Shown here: positions 1 through 10,600 of the stretch, piece by piece
Layout of the letters: every line of letters begins with the position of its first letter
Numbering within the stretch: the first letter of the stretch is position 1
Source: Spongilla lacustris
Taxonomy: Eukaryota; Porifera; Demospongiae; Spongillida; Spongillidae
DNA length: 64,000 nt
Direction: 5' to 3'
NCBI GenBank assembly: GCA_949361645.1
Contig: OX442424.1
Span: 8,832,832-8,896,831, forward strand
The notes under the pieces: generated by a model
Database searches by the model: none
The model's input: the letters and a program-made list of their open reading frames with translations, nothing else
Told to the model about the DNA's origin: nothing
Position numbers and translations under genes: made by a program

Positions 1-157
1 TAAGAAAGGTAGGGGGCGGGGCTACACCCATCCATCTGCATGTGCATGTGGTGTTTCCCCTATACGGCATGTTTAGATCTCATTCCCATACCATGTTAGT
101 CTCTCTATTGGCCCATCTGGTTATATGCTTGTGTATTGTTATGTCATTACACAAATA

Positions 158-381
158 CAATGCTCCCTCATTATACGGAAAAGTATTACCTCGATTATAC
201 GGAAAATAAGGCACATTCATTGGGTGTTAGGAAAACTATCAGTGTACTTAGCGGTAGGCTGTCTAAGCCGGCTTAGACAGCCTACCGCTAAGTACACTGA
301 TAGTTTTCCTAACACCCAATGAATGTGCCTTATTTTCCGTATAATCGAGGTAATACTTTTCCGTATAATGAGGGAGCATTG
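158..381. mobile_element. 224-bp perfect palindromic MITE (foldback)
   Basis: The two halves (158-269 and 270-381) are exact reverse complements with no spacer; the centre is the CCGG at 268-271. The element ends in CAATGCTCCC and is flanked on both sides by TA, the target duplication typical of Tc1/mariner-type insertions. It carries no gene. Being perfectly symmetrical, it is either very young or maintained by hairpin-mediated correction. It lies in the intron upstream of the first visible mannosyltransferase exon. A decayed relative of its inner sequence is at 51630-51700. Confidence 0.85.
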
Positions 382-443
382 TATGTGACCTTGGTATGTT
401 ATTGTGCCACTCCCCCTCATGTGGTTTCATGTTGTCTTGGCAG

Positions 444-3400
444 CACTAATGGATAAATACAGTGCAGAGGAGGAGAAGGGCCAAACCCAGATCATGTTTT
501 GGGAGAAGCTGATTGAGTTACAGGTACACCTGGTGGTGGGAAGGGGGCGTGTACCTGGTGGGCGGGGAGGGAAGCTATATATTTAGGTGTGATCATCGTT
601 CCTATTGCAGTATCACATGGTAACAGCTCATGGTAGCCTGGGCAGCCATCAGTTTGGGGCAGCCCCTCAATCGTGGCCTCTGATTGGGAAAACTCTTCCA
701 TACTGGCTTGACGAGAAGAACAACGTGAGGACCTCTTGTCCCCAGGCTCAAAAATATCAGCACTTATTCTCTCTTCCATGCTCTTGTCCCCAGGCCCAGG
801 TCACTCTCATTGGAAACCCTATCCTGTGGTGGTGCAGCACAGCTTCTCTTGGGGTGTTTCCTGCTGTCACTGCATTCTATCTCCTCAGAAGGAAAAGGAT
901 GGTATTTGATATTCCCCAAGGTGATAGCACTGTACCCCCCTGGTGTAGTGTTAGTGTACCCCTGGTGTAGTGTTATTATACCCCTGGTGTAGTGTTATTA
1001 TACCCCTGGTGTAGTGTTAGTGTACCCCTGGTGTAGTGTTATTATACCCCTGGTGTAGTGTTATTGTACCCCTGGTGTAGTGTTATTGTACCCCTGGTGT
1101 AGTGTTATTGTACCCCTGGTCAGGCCCGTAGCCAGACATTTAGCTGGGGGGGGGGGGTGCAAATCCCACCTTACCTGGACCTTTATGGCCAGTTGTCAAG
1201 GATGCCTGACATGCAAAGCCAAGTGTTAATTATGTCATGCTTGGGCATGCTTTTGCTAGAACATACTGCGGGTATTTGTGCATGCTTGTTGCTTGACTCG
1301 CATGCAGTTTTGAGTCTGTAAATGAGTTTCGGATGGTGATAAGTGTCAATCCAGTTATTTATTGCGCAAGCCGTTCCTACGTTCCTCTACACCAGTTGAA
1401 TCAATATAAATGCAACTCTAGCTAACAGTGAAAGGTGCAATTAAAGGGAATTAAGATGGGTATATATCACCCAACTATAGACAACCTTTTGATTCATAAT
1501 GAATATGTAACAATGCCAGGTTATAGCCAGTCTAGGTCACCTTTATTTCCACGCCCGAAATGGTTCGTTAATACACTGCCCCTTTTATGCCTGATAAGAA
1601 ATATGGTGGGGGTGGGGTGAAGGGGGGGGGGGGGGGTTACCAATGCAGGGTCCAAGTACCCTTGCGTCCACCAGCCAAGGGTTATGGGGGAGTGCTGTGT
1701 AAGCTAAAACTTTGCGAGTTAATTAATTTTTAAAATCACAATCACTTTTCATTATCAACTATCAGTGCCTGCAATAGATATTTGGCGGCCCTAAAAACTT
1801 TAGATCATAGCGACCCATGCATCCAATTAGCATTCGATAGGGAACTTCCTCAGCGCATATGCGCGTAATGTTGTGTTGTTTATGCAAACATGCAACAACG
1901 CGGAACTTAAACAACATGCAAGCAACATGTTTACGTGGAACTGCATGTCTGAAACAACATGCAGGCAACATGTTACGTAGAACTGAAACAACAGGCAACA
2001 TGTTATGCGGAACTGAAACAACAGGCAACATGTAATGCGGAACTGAATGAACGGGCAATAGCCGGCGACAATTGGAACTGCATGGAAAGAACTTTACAAA
2101 CTAGATAAGGTCGCCAAGTTTATTAAAAATGCGTTCTTAGCTAACTTTAATTGTATAGACTGGCTACTATATTAAAATGGATGAATTAACCATGGTAGAT
2201 CCACCTTTGACAATGCACCATTAACTACGAGTTTTATAGAAGCATCTTTCGGTCGTTGTTAGCCCTTGAAATGCAGCAATGAAAACATGCAGTGGACACA
2301 TCATTAATTATCCCAAAATCTTATATATACTGCTATCGAACTATTATACAACCCTGCAGAGAATTCGAACTGATCAATTGGTAACTCAGTAACCTCCATC
2401 GACTCAGTAACATCCATCTGCTCCTTACATTCAGCTTAATTCACATGCAGAGGAACGCTGTGCTGGATTGATATATGTTTGCTGATCGCCAGTTTTATAC
2501 ATGTACATGCACCCTGCATGATGTGGAATCATACAGATATCTCTAAACTATCTAGGACTGAGGTGCTAGTTTCGGCACAGCCTTTTTTTTTTTTTTTTTT
2601 TTGCTGGCAGGAACTTCTTCATTGCCTGTCGTACAGCAGGTTTCACTTGTGCGAGTCGCAGACTCCATGGACGGACCGATATACACGTAATAACCACGCA
2701 TGCCACCAATAATATGAATAGTCATTGCTTGGTTCGAACCTGACTGATCTGAAGTGGCCTGGCTCCTATTAAACAAGTACAATTCAAACGTGAAAATCAC
2801 GTGTTGACAGTGTAAACGTGTTAAATTACAATGTAATTTGTTTCCTGGGCAGCACATGTACAACCTTGACTGTGTACGGTGGTTTACTAATGTAATTATA
2901 TTCATTGGACTAAATAGAGCGGACCTAGCAGCAGGCGGGGGGGGGGGTGCAAATGCACCTAATGCACCCTCTATGGCTACGGGCCTGCTGGTGTAGTGTT
3001 ATTATACCCCTGGTGTAGTGTTATTGTACCCCTGGTGTAGTGTTATTATACCCCTGGTGTAGTGTTATTGTACCCCTGGTGTAGTGTTATTATACCACTG
3101 GTGTAGTGTTATTGTACCCCTGGTGTCCCCTCTGTTCCCAGCAGCTGACTTCATGCAGTGGTGTACTGGGGGAGCTCTGCTGGTCATTGGCTGGCTCATC
3201 CACTATGCTCCTTACTTCCTGCTGTCAAGGGTCCTCTTCCTCCACCATTACCTCCCTGCACTCCCCTTTAAGTTCATGCTAATGGCAGTGTTGTGTGACC
3301 ACTTGCTGACATGGAGCAGACTGCAAGCCAACAAAAGGTGGGGGCGTGGCTCCATATCCTTGTTGCTAACCTCTCCTCCCCAGGCTTGCTCTCCTCCTCT

Positions 3401-3558
3401 GGTACACTCACTACGTGGTGATCACTATGGTTACTTTAGGTTGCACCCTCTCATTTATTGTCTTCTTCCCTTTTACGTACGGGTACCCAGCCCTTACACG
3501 CGACCAGATACTGTTTCGGCAGTGGAAGAGTACATGGGACCTTCTCATCAGGGTGTGA
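444..3558 (+). CDS. protein O-mannosyltransferase, C-terminal part (POMT family)
   Basis: Dolichyl-phosphate-mannose protein O-mannosyltransferase of the ER membrane, which transfers mannose to Ser/Thr of secreted proteins. Five exons are visible: 444-523, 611-724, 794-920, 3145-3337 and 3384-3558 (stop 3556-3558). All have GT-AG borders and a continuous frame; the 5' part lies upstream of the window. They encode the C-terminal multi-pass domain: a WPL segment, the TLIGNPILWW motif, a hydrophobic stretch, then GWLIHYAPYFLLSR followed by LFLHHYLPAL, a hallmark of the family, and two more hydrophobic segments. The tail QWKSTWDLLIRV resembles the end of POMT1 rather than POMT2, but POMT2-like residues also occur, so the paralogue is unsettled. 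Intron 3 (921-3144) holds a minisatellite split by a transposon. The gene converges on the Kir channel, 129 bp away. Confidence 0.87.
941..3125 (+). repeat. 22-bp minisatellite in POMT intron 3, split in two
   Basis: Tandem units of about 22 bp with core GGTGTAGTGTTATTGTACCC run from about 941 to 1120 and resume at 2988-3125. The 1121-2987 transposon sits inside the array. Units differ mainly by TTATTATA versus TTATTGTA. Confidence 0.9.
1121..2987. mobile_element. 1.87-kb non-autonomous DNA transposon with CAGGCCCGTAGCCA termini
   Basis: The left end CAGGCCCGTAGCCA and right end TGGCTACGGGCCTG are 14-bp terminal inverted repeats, each followed internally by a run of G and GGTGCAAAT. No transposase-like ORF is visible. 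Inside, 1890-2060 contains short repeats around GCAACATGTTA. Both flanks show CTGGT, but the flanks are themselves tandem repeats, so this is weak evidence for a 5-bp duplication. The superfamily is not certain; hAT-like is a guess. A related end-like sequence occurs near 63265-63300. Confidence 0.75.
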
Positions 3559-3687
3559 TGGGTGGGAGGGGCATGTAATCAACAAGGCAAATTGTGTAAA
3601 TAGCCATCTTTCATTTCACTTTTCATACAACAAACACATATACATAACAGAATACTGGGGTGTGGTGTGGGGGTGTGGCTGTGGGGC

Positions 3688-4677
3688 TCAGACGTGAGGC
3701 AACTCGCTGCTGAAGTGTATAGGAACAGTTTCATTGAAGTGAGAGTAGTCAACCATCCACTTCTTCTGTCTGCTGACTAGCGATTTAAACTTGTGATCAA
3801 ACATGATGTCGTCTTTGGTGTAGGACCAGAGAGCCTGAGCTGTCAGTCCTGTAGCTTCTACAGCTCCCTCCAGGATCACCACTATTTCAAAGTCCATTTC
3901 ACCCAGGTCACTTTGGCTGAGGTTGTATAGAGGGCTCCCGGGGGTGATGTGATGGGTAATGAGCACTGGAGTCAACAGGAATAGCCTGTCCTTCCCACTG
4001 CTGTACCCCACATCCATATCAAACTGTTCCAGTTGGTATACTCCGTCGACCATGCGGGGGATGTAGAGCTGAAGTCTCACGTGACACTCCACAACACCAT
4101 CATGTCGCAGGTTTCCGACTCGAAATTCAAATACTTTTTCTCCATTTTTCTCATACAGTACAGCTTTTTTGCTGAACAGCAACGTTTTCCTTCTGTTTCT
4201 CGGTCGCACTACTTTAGCATACACGAGCCCACCAAATATTGAGGTAACTAGTATTGAGAGAAGTGATTGCAGCACGAGCAGCAGGATACCTTGTATGCAA
4301 TTGCTCTGTATGTACTTATTCCCAAATCCAATGGTTGCTTGAACTTCAACTGAAAACAAAAATGCGGCAGAGTAAGATTCCACTTGCGCGAGGCATGTGA
4401 AGTTGCTGTTTTTATTGGCAGCGTACCATAGACCGCCGAAGACGAACCACGTAACAAGGTACGCAAAAGTAAAAACCAGCAGTATTACCCACCACTTGGC
4501 GTTAATTACTGTCGTGTAAATATCTCTAACAAATCCAATGTTCTTCGTATGAAGTCCTGTGTAGCTTATCTGAGACCTTCCTGATGTCCGCTTAAGCAGC
4601 TTTGGCACGTCGTCTTGCATTGATTCGGCCGTAAGCACGACAGGATTGTACTTGGAGTAACGCACTGTCTCACCCAT
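3688..4677 (-). CDS. inward-rectifier K+ channel (Kir family)
   Basis: Single-exon plasma-membrane potassium channel of 329 residues. The start at 4677 is chosen because similarity to Kir begins there; the frame stays open to 5091, but that extension is not Kir-like. Order: slide helix (FVRDIYTTV, about 49-57), TM1 (about 62-82), pore loop with filter TIGFG (115-119), TM2 (about 129-152), then the basic VRPRNRRKTLLFS linker and a cytoplasmic beta domain to the end. Cys95 and Cys127 match the extracellular disulfide pair of Kir channels. The filter is GFG rather than the common GYG. The TM2 position equivalent to Asp172 of Kir2.1, 26 residues after the filter Gly, is Thr145, which predicts weak rectification. 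At 329 residues it is short for the family. The gene is tail-to-tail with POMT and head-to-head with the NCS-like gene. Confidence 0.93.
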   Translation of the reverse strand: MGETVRYSKYNPVVLTAESMQDDVPKLLKRTSGRSQISYTGLHTKNIGFVRDIYTTVINAKWWVILLVFTFAYLVTWFVFGGLWYAANKNSNFTCLAQVESYSAAFLFSVEVQATIGFGNKYIQSNCIQGILLLVLQSLLSILVTSIFGGLVYAKVVRPRNRRKTLLFSKKAVLYEKNGEKVFEFRVGNLRHDGVVECHVRLQLYIPRMVDGVYQLEQFDMDVGYSSGKDRLFLLTPVLITHHITPGSPLYNLSQSDLGEMDFEIVVILEGAVEATGLTAQALWSYTKDDIMFDHKFKSLVSRQKKWMVDYSHFNETVPIHFSSELPHV

Positions 4678-5062
4678 ATTAATTAGCACAAAAAGGCTGA
4701 GCTGGTTGCTTCCTAAGCCTAGAGCTGTGAATTTTTGATGACGTACTTGCACTGACGTCGGAATGCAATTAAAGCTGTAGCTAGGCTGCCTAAATGTACG
4801 TGTACATGTACAACCGTACCCTTCCCCCTGTTGTTGACTTATTACTTGATAGTATAATCGCGTAGTAGTGATAAAAACATCGGTATACATGTAAAAGGCA
4901 AATAATAATAGGTTTGCAGAAAGCGTATTTTTACAATATTCGAGTTCCAACCCAACTTTATGCTGGCTCACCAGGGCCCATGGGCCTACTGGCAGATATT
5001 CCAAACTGCAAAAGCCAGTTCCATGCATGTACACACCTTCTTGTTTGGTGTATATTGGTGCA

Positions 5063-5455
5063 AATGTTATGATCAAACAAGATTTCGTCATTGGTGTAGG
5101 ACTATTTCAAAGCCAAGTCACGTTCGTTTGGCTGAGGTGATATAGAAGGCTGCCGGGGATGATGTGACGGGCAGGCTGCCGGGGATGGTATGATGGCAGG
5201 CTGCCGGGGATGGTGTCATGGGCAGGCTGCCGGGGATGGTGTGACGGGCAGGCTGCCGGGGATGGTATGATGGCAGGCTGCCGGGGATGGTGTGATGGGC
5301 AGGCTGCCGGGGATGGTGTGACGGGCAGGCTGCCGGGGATGATGTCATGGCAGGCTGCCGGGGATGGTGTGATGGGCAGGCTGCCGGGGATGATGTCAAA
5401 CTGTTCCTTATCTGAGCGTAACATACCACTGAAGCAGTTTGATATGGAGTGATTA
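5063..5455 (-). pseudogene. Kir channel fragment turned into a minisatellite
   Basis: Positions 5063-5150 are a shortened, diverged copy of Kir coding sequence near 3790-3945. On the minus strand they read HIIPGSLLYHLSQT, against HITPGSPLYNLSQS in the intact gene. From about 5150 to 5400 the segment around the PGS codons is repeated about ten times as units of 23-27 bp with core GGCAGGCTGCCGGGGATG. After the array, GATGTCAAACTGTTCC (5390-5406) resembles another Kir coding segment near 4016-4032. It is therefore a partial Kir duplicate with an internal deletion and an expanded tandem array. Some frames are open through the array, but nothing suggests a functional protein. Confidence 0.75.
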
Positions 5456-5609
5456 CGGGACCCCCCAAATGATACGAGACATTAAAAGCACTGCACAGCA
5501 AGGTGTTGGACACGACTGTTGGACACATCAGCAAACATCAATCGCTTTCCTAATTAACCTTAGGTAAATGTAGCGGTTTCCAAAAAAGTAGGCGTGTCAA
5601 TTTTCACAG

Positions 5610-6763
5610 ATGGGGAAAAAGCATTCAAAACTAACGGCCGAAGAGGTTGCAGAGCTAACAAAGCTGACACATTGTAATAGCCACGTATGCGAGTTCGTAC
5701 TGTTTATTCCTTGTCTCTTACAGTCAATTCTAAAGAGCTGAACGAATGGTGAGCCCCGCCCACCGTAAATGAGTATAAAACGCACACACGCGCTCAAACA
5801 CACACACTCCAGGTACAGAGGCTTTATTAGAGACTGCCCGTCAGGCAGCATGGTGGAGGAGGTACACTACACGCAGCTATTCTCTTTGACTCTGAATAAC
5901 GAATGCATCCCGTATTCAGGAGTTCTGTAGGATCTACTGCCAATACTTCCCTTTCGGAAGTTCGGATTTATTAGCGGGTCTTATATTCAGAGCCTTTCCC
6001 CCTGAGAAGGATGGAAGTGTTGGGTTCAAGCAGTTTGTGGTGAATTTGTCAGTCGTGCTGCGGGGGAGTACGGACGAGACCCTGCAGTGTACGTATTCGT
6101 GTCAAGTTGTCATAGCTCTTTATTCCTAAGTCTACAGGGATCTTCAACCTAATGGACCGTGATCACGACGGATACTTGAGCATGGATGAAGTGACAGGAA
6201 TAGTAGATGCCATTTACAAGATGGTGGTTAGAAGGGCAGCTCAGATGGGTAGGTTGGTGATCTGATAACATTTCTGCTCTACAAACACAGGGACATATGG
6301 TAGAGTTGCCACCTAACTCACTGCAAAATAGAGTCAACAACCTGTTCATGAACACAGCTGAGGTGGGACATACACACACACATACCCACACACATATATA
6401 CATACACACATATATATACCTACCCACACACATATATACATACACACATATATATACCTACCCACACACATATATACATACACACATATATATACCTACC
6501 CACACACATATATACATACACACATATATATACCTACCCACACACATATATACATACACACATATATATACCTACCCACACACATATATACATACACATA
6601 CACCCACACACACATACACACACTTCCATGTTTTCTTACCCTGCTCTCATCATGCACATGCAAACAGAGTGGCAAAGAAGCCATAAGTCAGGAACAGTTC
6701 ATGATTGGAGCCAAACAAGATGATGTAATCTTACAAGCACTCCATGCACATAGCCAACTGTAG
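5610..6763 (+). CDS. neuronal calcium sensor-like EF-hand protein (NCS-1/frequenin type)
   Basis: Seven exons: 5610-5673, 5724-5748, 5813-5861, 5920-6088, 6138-6226, 6291-6362 and 6668-6763, giving 187 residues against about 190 for NCS-1. The N-terminus MGKKHSKL fits N-myristoylation. The family signatures YRGFIRDCPSG and YCQYFPFG follow, and the link between EF3 and EF4 keeps the KMV-G-x-x-VELP pattern of NCS-1. EF1 lies in the CPSG region and is degenerate, as in all NCS proteins. EF2 (PPEKDGSVGFKQ) lacks the first Asp. EF3 (DRDHDGYLSMDE) is canonical. EF4 is degenerate, with no acidic first position. It probably binds one Ca2+ and acts at membranes. Intron 6 (6363-6667) is mostly a CA/TA minisatellite. 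The gene ends 55 bp from the end of TMCO1. Confidence 0.9.
6366..6625 (+). repeat. CA/TA-rich minisatellite, about 38-bp period
   Basis: Repeats built of CACACACATATATACATA and CACATATATATACCTACC blocks fill intron 6 of the NCS-like gene. Short frames through it on both strands are repeat artefacts. Confidence 0.9.
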
Positions 6764-6818
6764 GGACCATGGACACATAGGTGTGTCCATAGGTGTACTC
6801 TTGATAGCTATGAAATGA

Positions 6819-8078
6819 TTATTTTGTGGAAGGGGTGGGGCCAAACATGCCTCCACCCATCTTGCTAGCAGTGCGAGATGGTCCGAAGCCTAATAACTTC
6901 TGCACATTCTGTCGTAAACAAACACAGTATGCATACCAGAAGGGTGTGGTCGCATGCTAACCTCTCGTATGGACATGGTGCACAAGATGTAGAGGAACAA
7001 GAAGGAGCAGTCAGTAATGTCCTTGCCCATCAGGTTCCGGTGTGATATGCTTTGAACTATGCCAAAAGGTTCAAATGGAAGCTTGGCAACCACACGACCA
7101 TCAAAGCTAATGTATGAGGGAGGGGGAGGGGTGCATGAGGAAGGGGGAGGGGTGCATGAGGGAGGGGGAGGGGTGCATGAGGAAGGGGGAGGGGTGCATG
7201 AGGGAGGGGGAGGGGTGCATGAGGGAGGGGGTGCATGAGGAAGGGGGAGGGGTGCATAAGGGAGGGGGAGGGGTTGAAGAGGAGCATGAATGCTCATGTG
7301 TGCACTCAGAATACATACATGCTTGTCCAGATGTGCACACATTCACACTTACATTGTATTAAACATGCCGAGAAGTGCAGTGAAAGTGAAGCCTATCACC
7401 AATACCGACTGCATCCTTATCTACGGAATGAGGCATTAATGCATCCCATGACTAGCTTTCAATATATTACTATACCATTGAAAGGTCCCTGCTCACGTTC
7501 TTTAACTGCTCTTCAGCTTTCTCTGCTCAAACACCTGACATCAGACAAACACCGACTTATGTAACACTTACCTATCTTCTTGGCTCCTTTCTGACCAGCC
7601 GGTCGATCTCCAATCACCTCTTTCTTCTTTTCCACTTATAAAATTAATGAAATAAATATAACACATGATAAAGGCACTATAGGTAGCCGTATGTAGTACA
7701 TACAATAGGGCAACAGTTCTTATTGTCATTGCATTGATTGTTTATGCTAAGACAAATCAAAGGGGCCTGTAACGAAATATCGAAACGCCTTGTTTAAGCC
7801 TATGTGCTATATTGAAAGAGTGCATCCCCGTCGATTATACCTTACAGGCAAGGCTACTTTTCCCCTCTCCCCCTCCCCGTAACTAACATTTCTTGCTTTG
7901 TTTTTCAACAGCTGTTTTGAGTCTCTTGTAGTTTTCGGTCCGATACACCAGAAGATAAAGAACAGCTATGTGCAGCTAGAAACCATAAATGTCAGTCCAA
8001 CGACTGTGCGCACTCACCTTCGGATGCAAGAGCAGTGCAGAGCGAAATGAACACGATGAGAAGTGTGTCCTGGAACAT
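6819..8078 (-). CDS. TMCO1: TMCO1, ER calcium-load-activated channel / translocon component
   Basis: Seven exons on the minus strand: 8018-8078, 7888-7965, 7572-7634, 7476-7522, 7353-7420, 6962-7106 and 6819-6908, giving 183 residues (human 188). TMCO1 is an ER membrane protein of the Oxa1 superfamily, linked to ER Ca2+ release and to multipass-protein insertion. Visible: an N-terminal TM segment (DTLLIVFISLCTALAS), VYRTENYKRLK, a lysine/glutamate coiled-coil region, a second TM (VLVIGFTFTALLGMF), the FDGRVVAKLPF block, HRNLMGKD, TDCSF and ILCTMSIRE, all strongly conserved in the family. The C-terminal tail is Gly/Pro-rich as in other TMCO1 proteins. Intron 5 (7107-7352) carries a G-rich minisatellite. 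Confidence 0.96.
7115..7275 (+). repeat. G-rich 21-bp minisatellite in TMCO1 intron
   Basis: About eight units of GAGGGAGGGGGAGGGGTGCA type, alternating GAGGAAGG and GAGGGAGG variants. The G runs could form quadruplexes on the plus strand (inference). Confidence 0.9.
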
Positions 8079-8295
8079 TTTTGGTACTATTTAAAAAAAA
8101 AATATTATGAGCGATGAACGCTGAATTAGATTAGCGGCAATGTACGTTTGAAGTGTCATGAATACAAAAACCTGCGGAGGCAACCACAACTAAGGCATCC
8201 CGACAACCGGCGATCGAATACATGTACTTACAACATATTGAAACTGCATGCCGACACGAATATGTAGGGCCAGAGATACTCTCTCACTTGTCTGG

Positions 8296-8640
<345 letters not shown>

Positions 8641-9089
8641 GTGTATGTGTGAGTACGTATACATTGAGGACACAAGGACAGTAGTGGCCACTTGGCCGGA
8701 AGATCATAAAATTTTTTTTTTAAAAAGAATTTCTAGACACAGAAAATAAATAAATGAAATAGTGTATGAAGCCATACAGAGATAATATTATCTCTGATGA
8801 AACGAGATACAGGGGTTTAATTTAAAAAAATTAGTGTAGATGTACATGTATGTATTGGATTTGTAAAAAGGAAGGAGGGATTGCAGTGAGAATTAATATA
8901 TTGTCGCCTCGGCACTGTTTTGATGAGGCAAAATGCCCGAGCCCTCCTGGCTCGATCGGCATCATTTTCGTGACTCAGTTGTATGTATATAGTTTAGATT
9001 TTTGTGCTTTTCATGATGTATATTTACAAAATACATAATACACATATACATTACAAACAAAAGGACTAATATTATAATAAGTTCTATGG
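8641..9089. other. gene-free stretch with a conserved hairpin core
   Basis: AT-rich and without a supported gene. At 8938-8954 lies CGAGCCCTCCTGGCTCG, able to form a six-base-pair stem. The surrounding string AAAATGCCCGAGCCCTCC and the following GGCTCGAT recur exactly at 55449-55475. This suggests the end of a dispersed element. Confidence 0.5.
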
Positions 9090-10290
9090 ATCTTCCACAG
9101 ATGATCCTGCTCGAGACAGGAGTGCCCGTGCGTTGGCTCACATCAAAGTCAGGCTAAGCCTGCCATACAATAGACAGGTAGCTTGGGACTTGGAGCAATT
9201 TCCCCTGGTGGCTAGGCGAGAGGCAAGGCGCGATAACAATTGCATGGCTTCTGCACCCCAGCACCCATAAGTCTCCACTGCTATGGGGATACATGACCAG
9301 CCTAGCTCAGAGCACTTGGCAATTATGAATTATTAATTTTATTATATGTAATTATTGACTTTTTAATTAGAAACTGCATGTCTCAGAGTACATCAGTAGA
9401 CATGACAGACCTCTCCTTGAAACAGGCCCAGCTGAGCTTCAGTAGAGTTGGCTTGGGCCTGCGGTCTCTCATGCTTCTTGTACCAGCTGCTTATATTGCC
9501 TCTGTTCATCTGGGTATGGCCACCAATCACACACCCACCTTGCCCATGCTGTGGAGATATGTTGCTCCTTCTGAAACAATTTCACTGGACTCCATCCTAA
9601 CTTCCCCTTGGGGCAAAAGGCACTATCATCAAAAATTGGATGATCATGCCATATTCAACGTGTCCTCTGATAGGGCACGCCTCCATCTCTGCCCTCATTC
9701 TTCATCATGGCTTCAGTTGTCCCCTCAGATGGTTTTGCTCATTCTTGTGTTTGGCACACTTAAGTGACAAAGTTGAAGTAGGCAATAACATGACTCCAGA
9801 TCACGACCACACACCACAGGCAGATGTTCTTGTCCACAACTGATCTCAAGGCAAGCCAGCAGTTTCAGTGACCTCACCACTTAATTCCCTTAACTTGTTG
9901 GAAGTGGGAGTGTCTTCAGGAGCAGCTGCTGAGGCCTCTGAGATAAGGAAGCACAACAGTAATGATGGCAAGTGTGGAGAGCTAGGATGGGTTTGTATCC
10001 CTTTGGTTGTTGAGACCTATGGTGTGTGGGGTCAAGAGGCTGTGAAGAGTTTTGCTCAGTTGGCTTCACGGCTGGCAATCACCTGCTCCAAGCCAAAGTC
10101 TGTCATCACACATGACCTATATGGCAGACTAAACACCTGCCTTGTGCAATCAGTAATCCATAGTAGGATTGAGCCCCATTCAACTGTTCTCTGTTACTTG
10201 CTTGCTATATTGTCTTATTATATATATATTTTGTGTAATAATATTTTAATAGTTGATGAAAATTTTTTATATATATTATAATTATATGTA
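9090..10290 (+). pseudogene. decayed LINE-like retrotransposon, 3' (C-terminal ORF) part
   Basis: Two broken reading frames fit the tail of a LINE-type polymerase ORF. At about 9378-9560 the peptide LSLKQAQLSFSRVGLGLRSL has the 'all lines up / glossy right end' pattern found after the reverse transcriptase domain in many invertebrate LINE proteins. At 9868-10200 SSGAAAEASEIRKHNSN, then CGELGWVCIPLVVETYG, then KPKSVITHDLYGRLN resemble the C-terminal module of the same class of ORF. Frameshifts and stops separate the pieces. No intact polymerase domain is present. Confidence 0.6.
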
Positions 10291-10326
10291 TAATAATTCA
10301 CGTCTTGCCAGTGTGCATGCATGGGT

Positions 10327-10431
10327 GCAGCCTGGGTCATGAAGCAGCCTGGGTCATGATGCAGCCTGGGTCATGAAGCAGCCTGGGTCATGAAGCAGCC
10401 TGGGTCATGAAGCAGCCTGGGTCATGAAGCA
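10327..10431 (+). repeat. 17-bp tandem repeat
   Basis: Six copies of CAGCCTGGGTCATGAAG (one with ATGATG) lie between two retroelement fragments. Confidence 0.95.
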
Positions 10432-10440
10432 TGGCAAACG

Positions 10441-10600
10441 TGTCCTGCTGATATCCTCATCCCTAACTGGGAGTTGGGCAAGCCTGAAGCAATGGACCTC
10501 TGCATTGCATCCCCCTACAAAACCCTTCAAGTAGCATGTGTGATGCCAGGCTCAGCAGCAATGCAGGCAGAAGAGAGGAAGTACTGGCAACAGTAAAGAT
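10441..10600 (+). pseudogene. second LINE C-terminal module fragment
   Basis: Reads PADILIPNWELGKPEAMDLC, then GSAAMQAEERKYW, before a stop at 10594-10596. This is the segment expected just upstream of, and overlapping, the module seen at 9868, so the two fragments are out of order or come from two insertions. Confidence 0.5.

Noticed and set aside
2700..2770. tRNA-like GGTTCGAAC box
   Set aside because: No A box, acceptor stem or anticodon arm can be formed around it.
4678..5091. N-terminal extension of the Kir frame
   Set aside because: Open by chance; lacks Kir similarity and runs into the duplicated Kir fragment.
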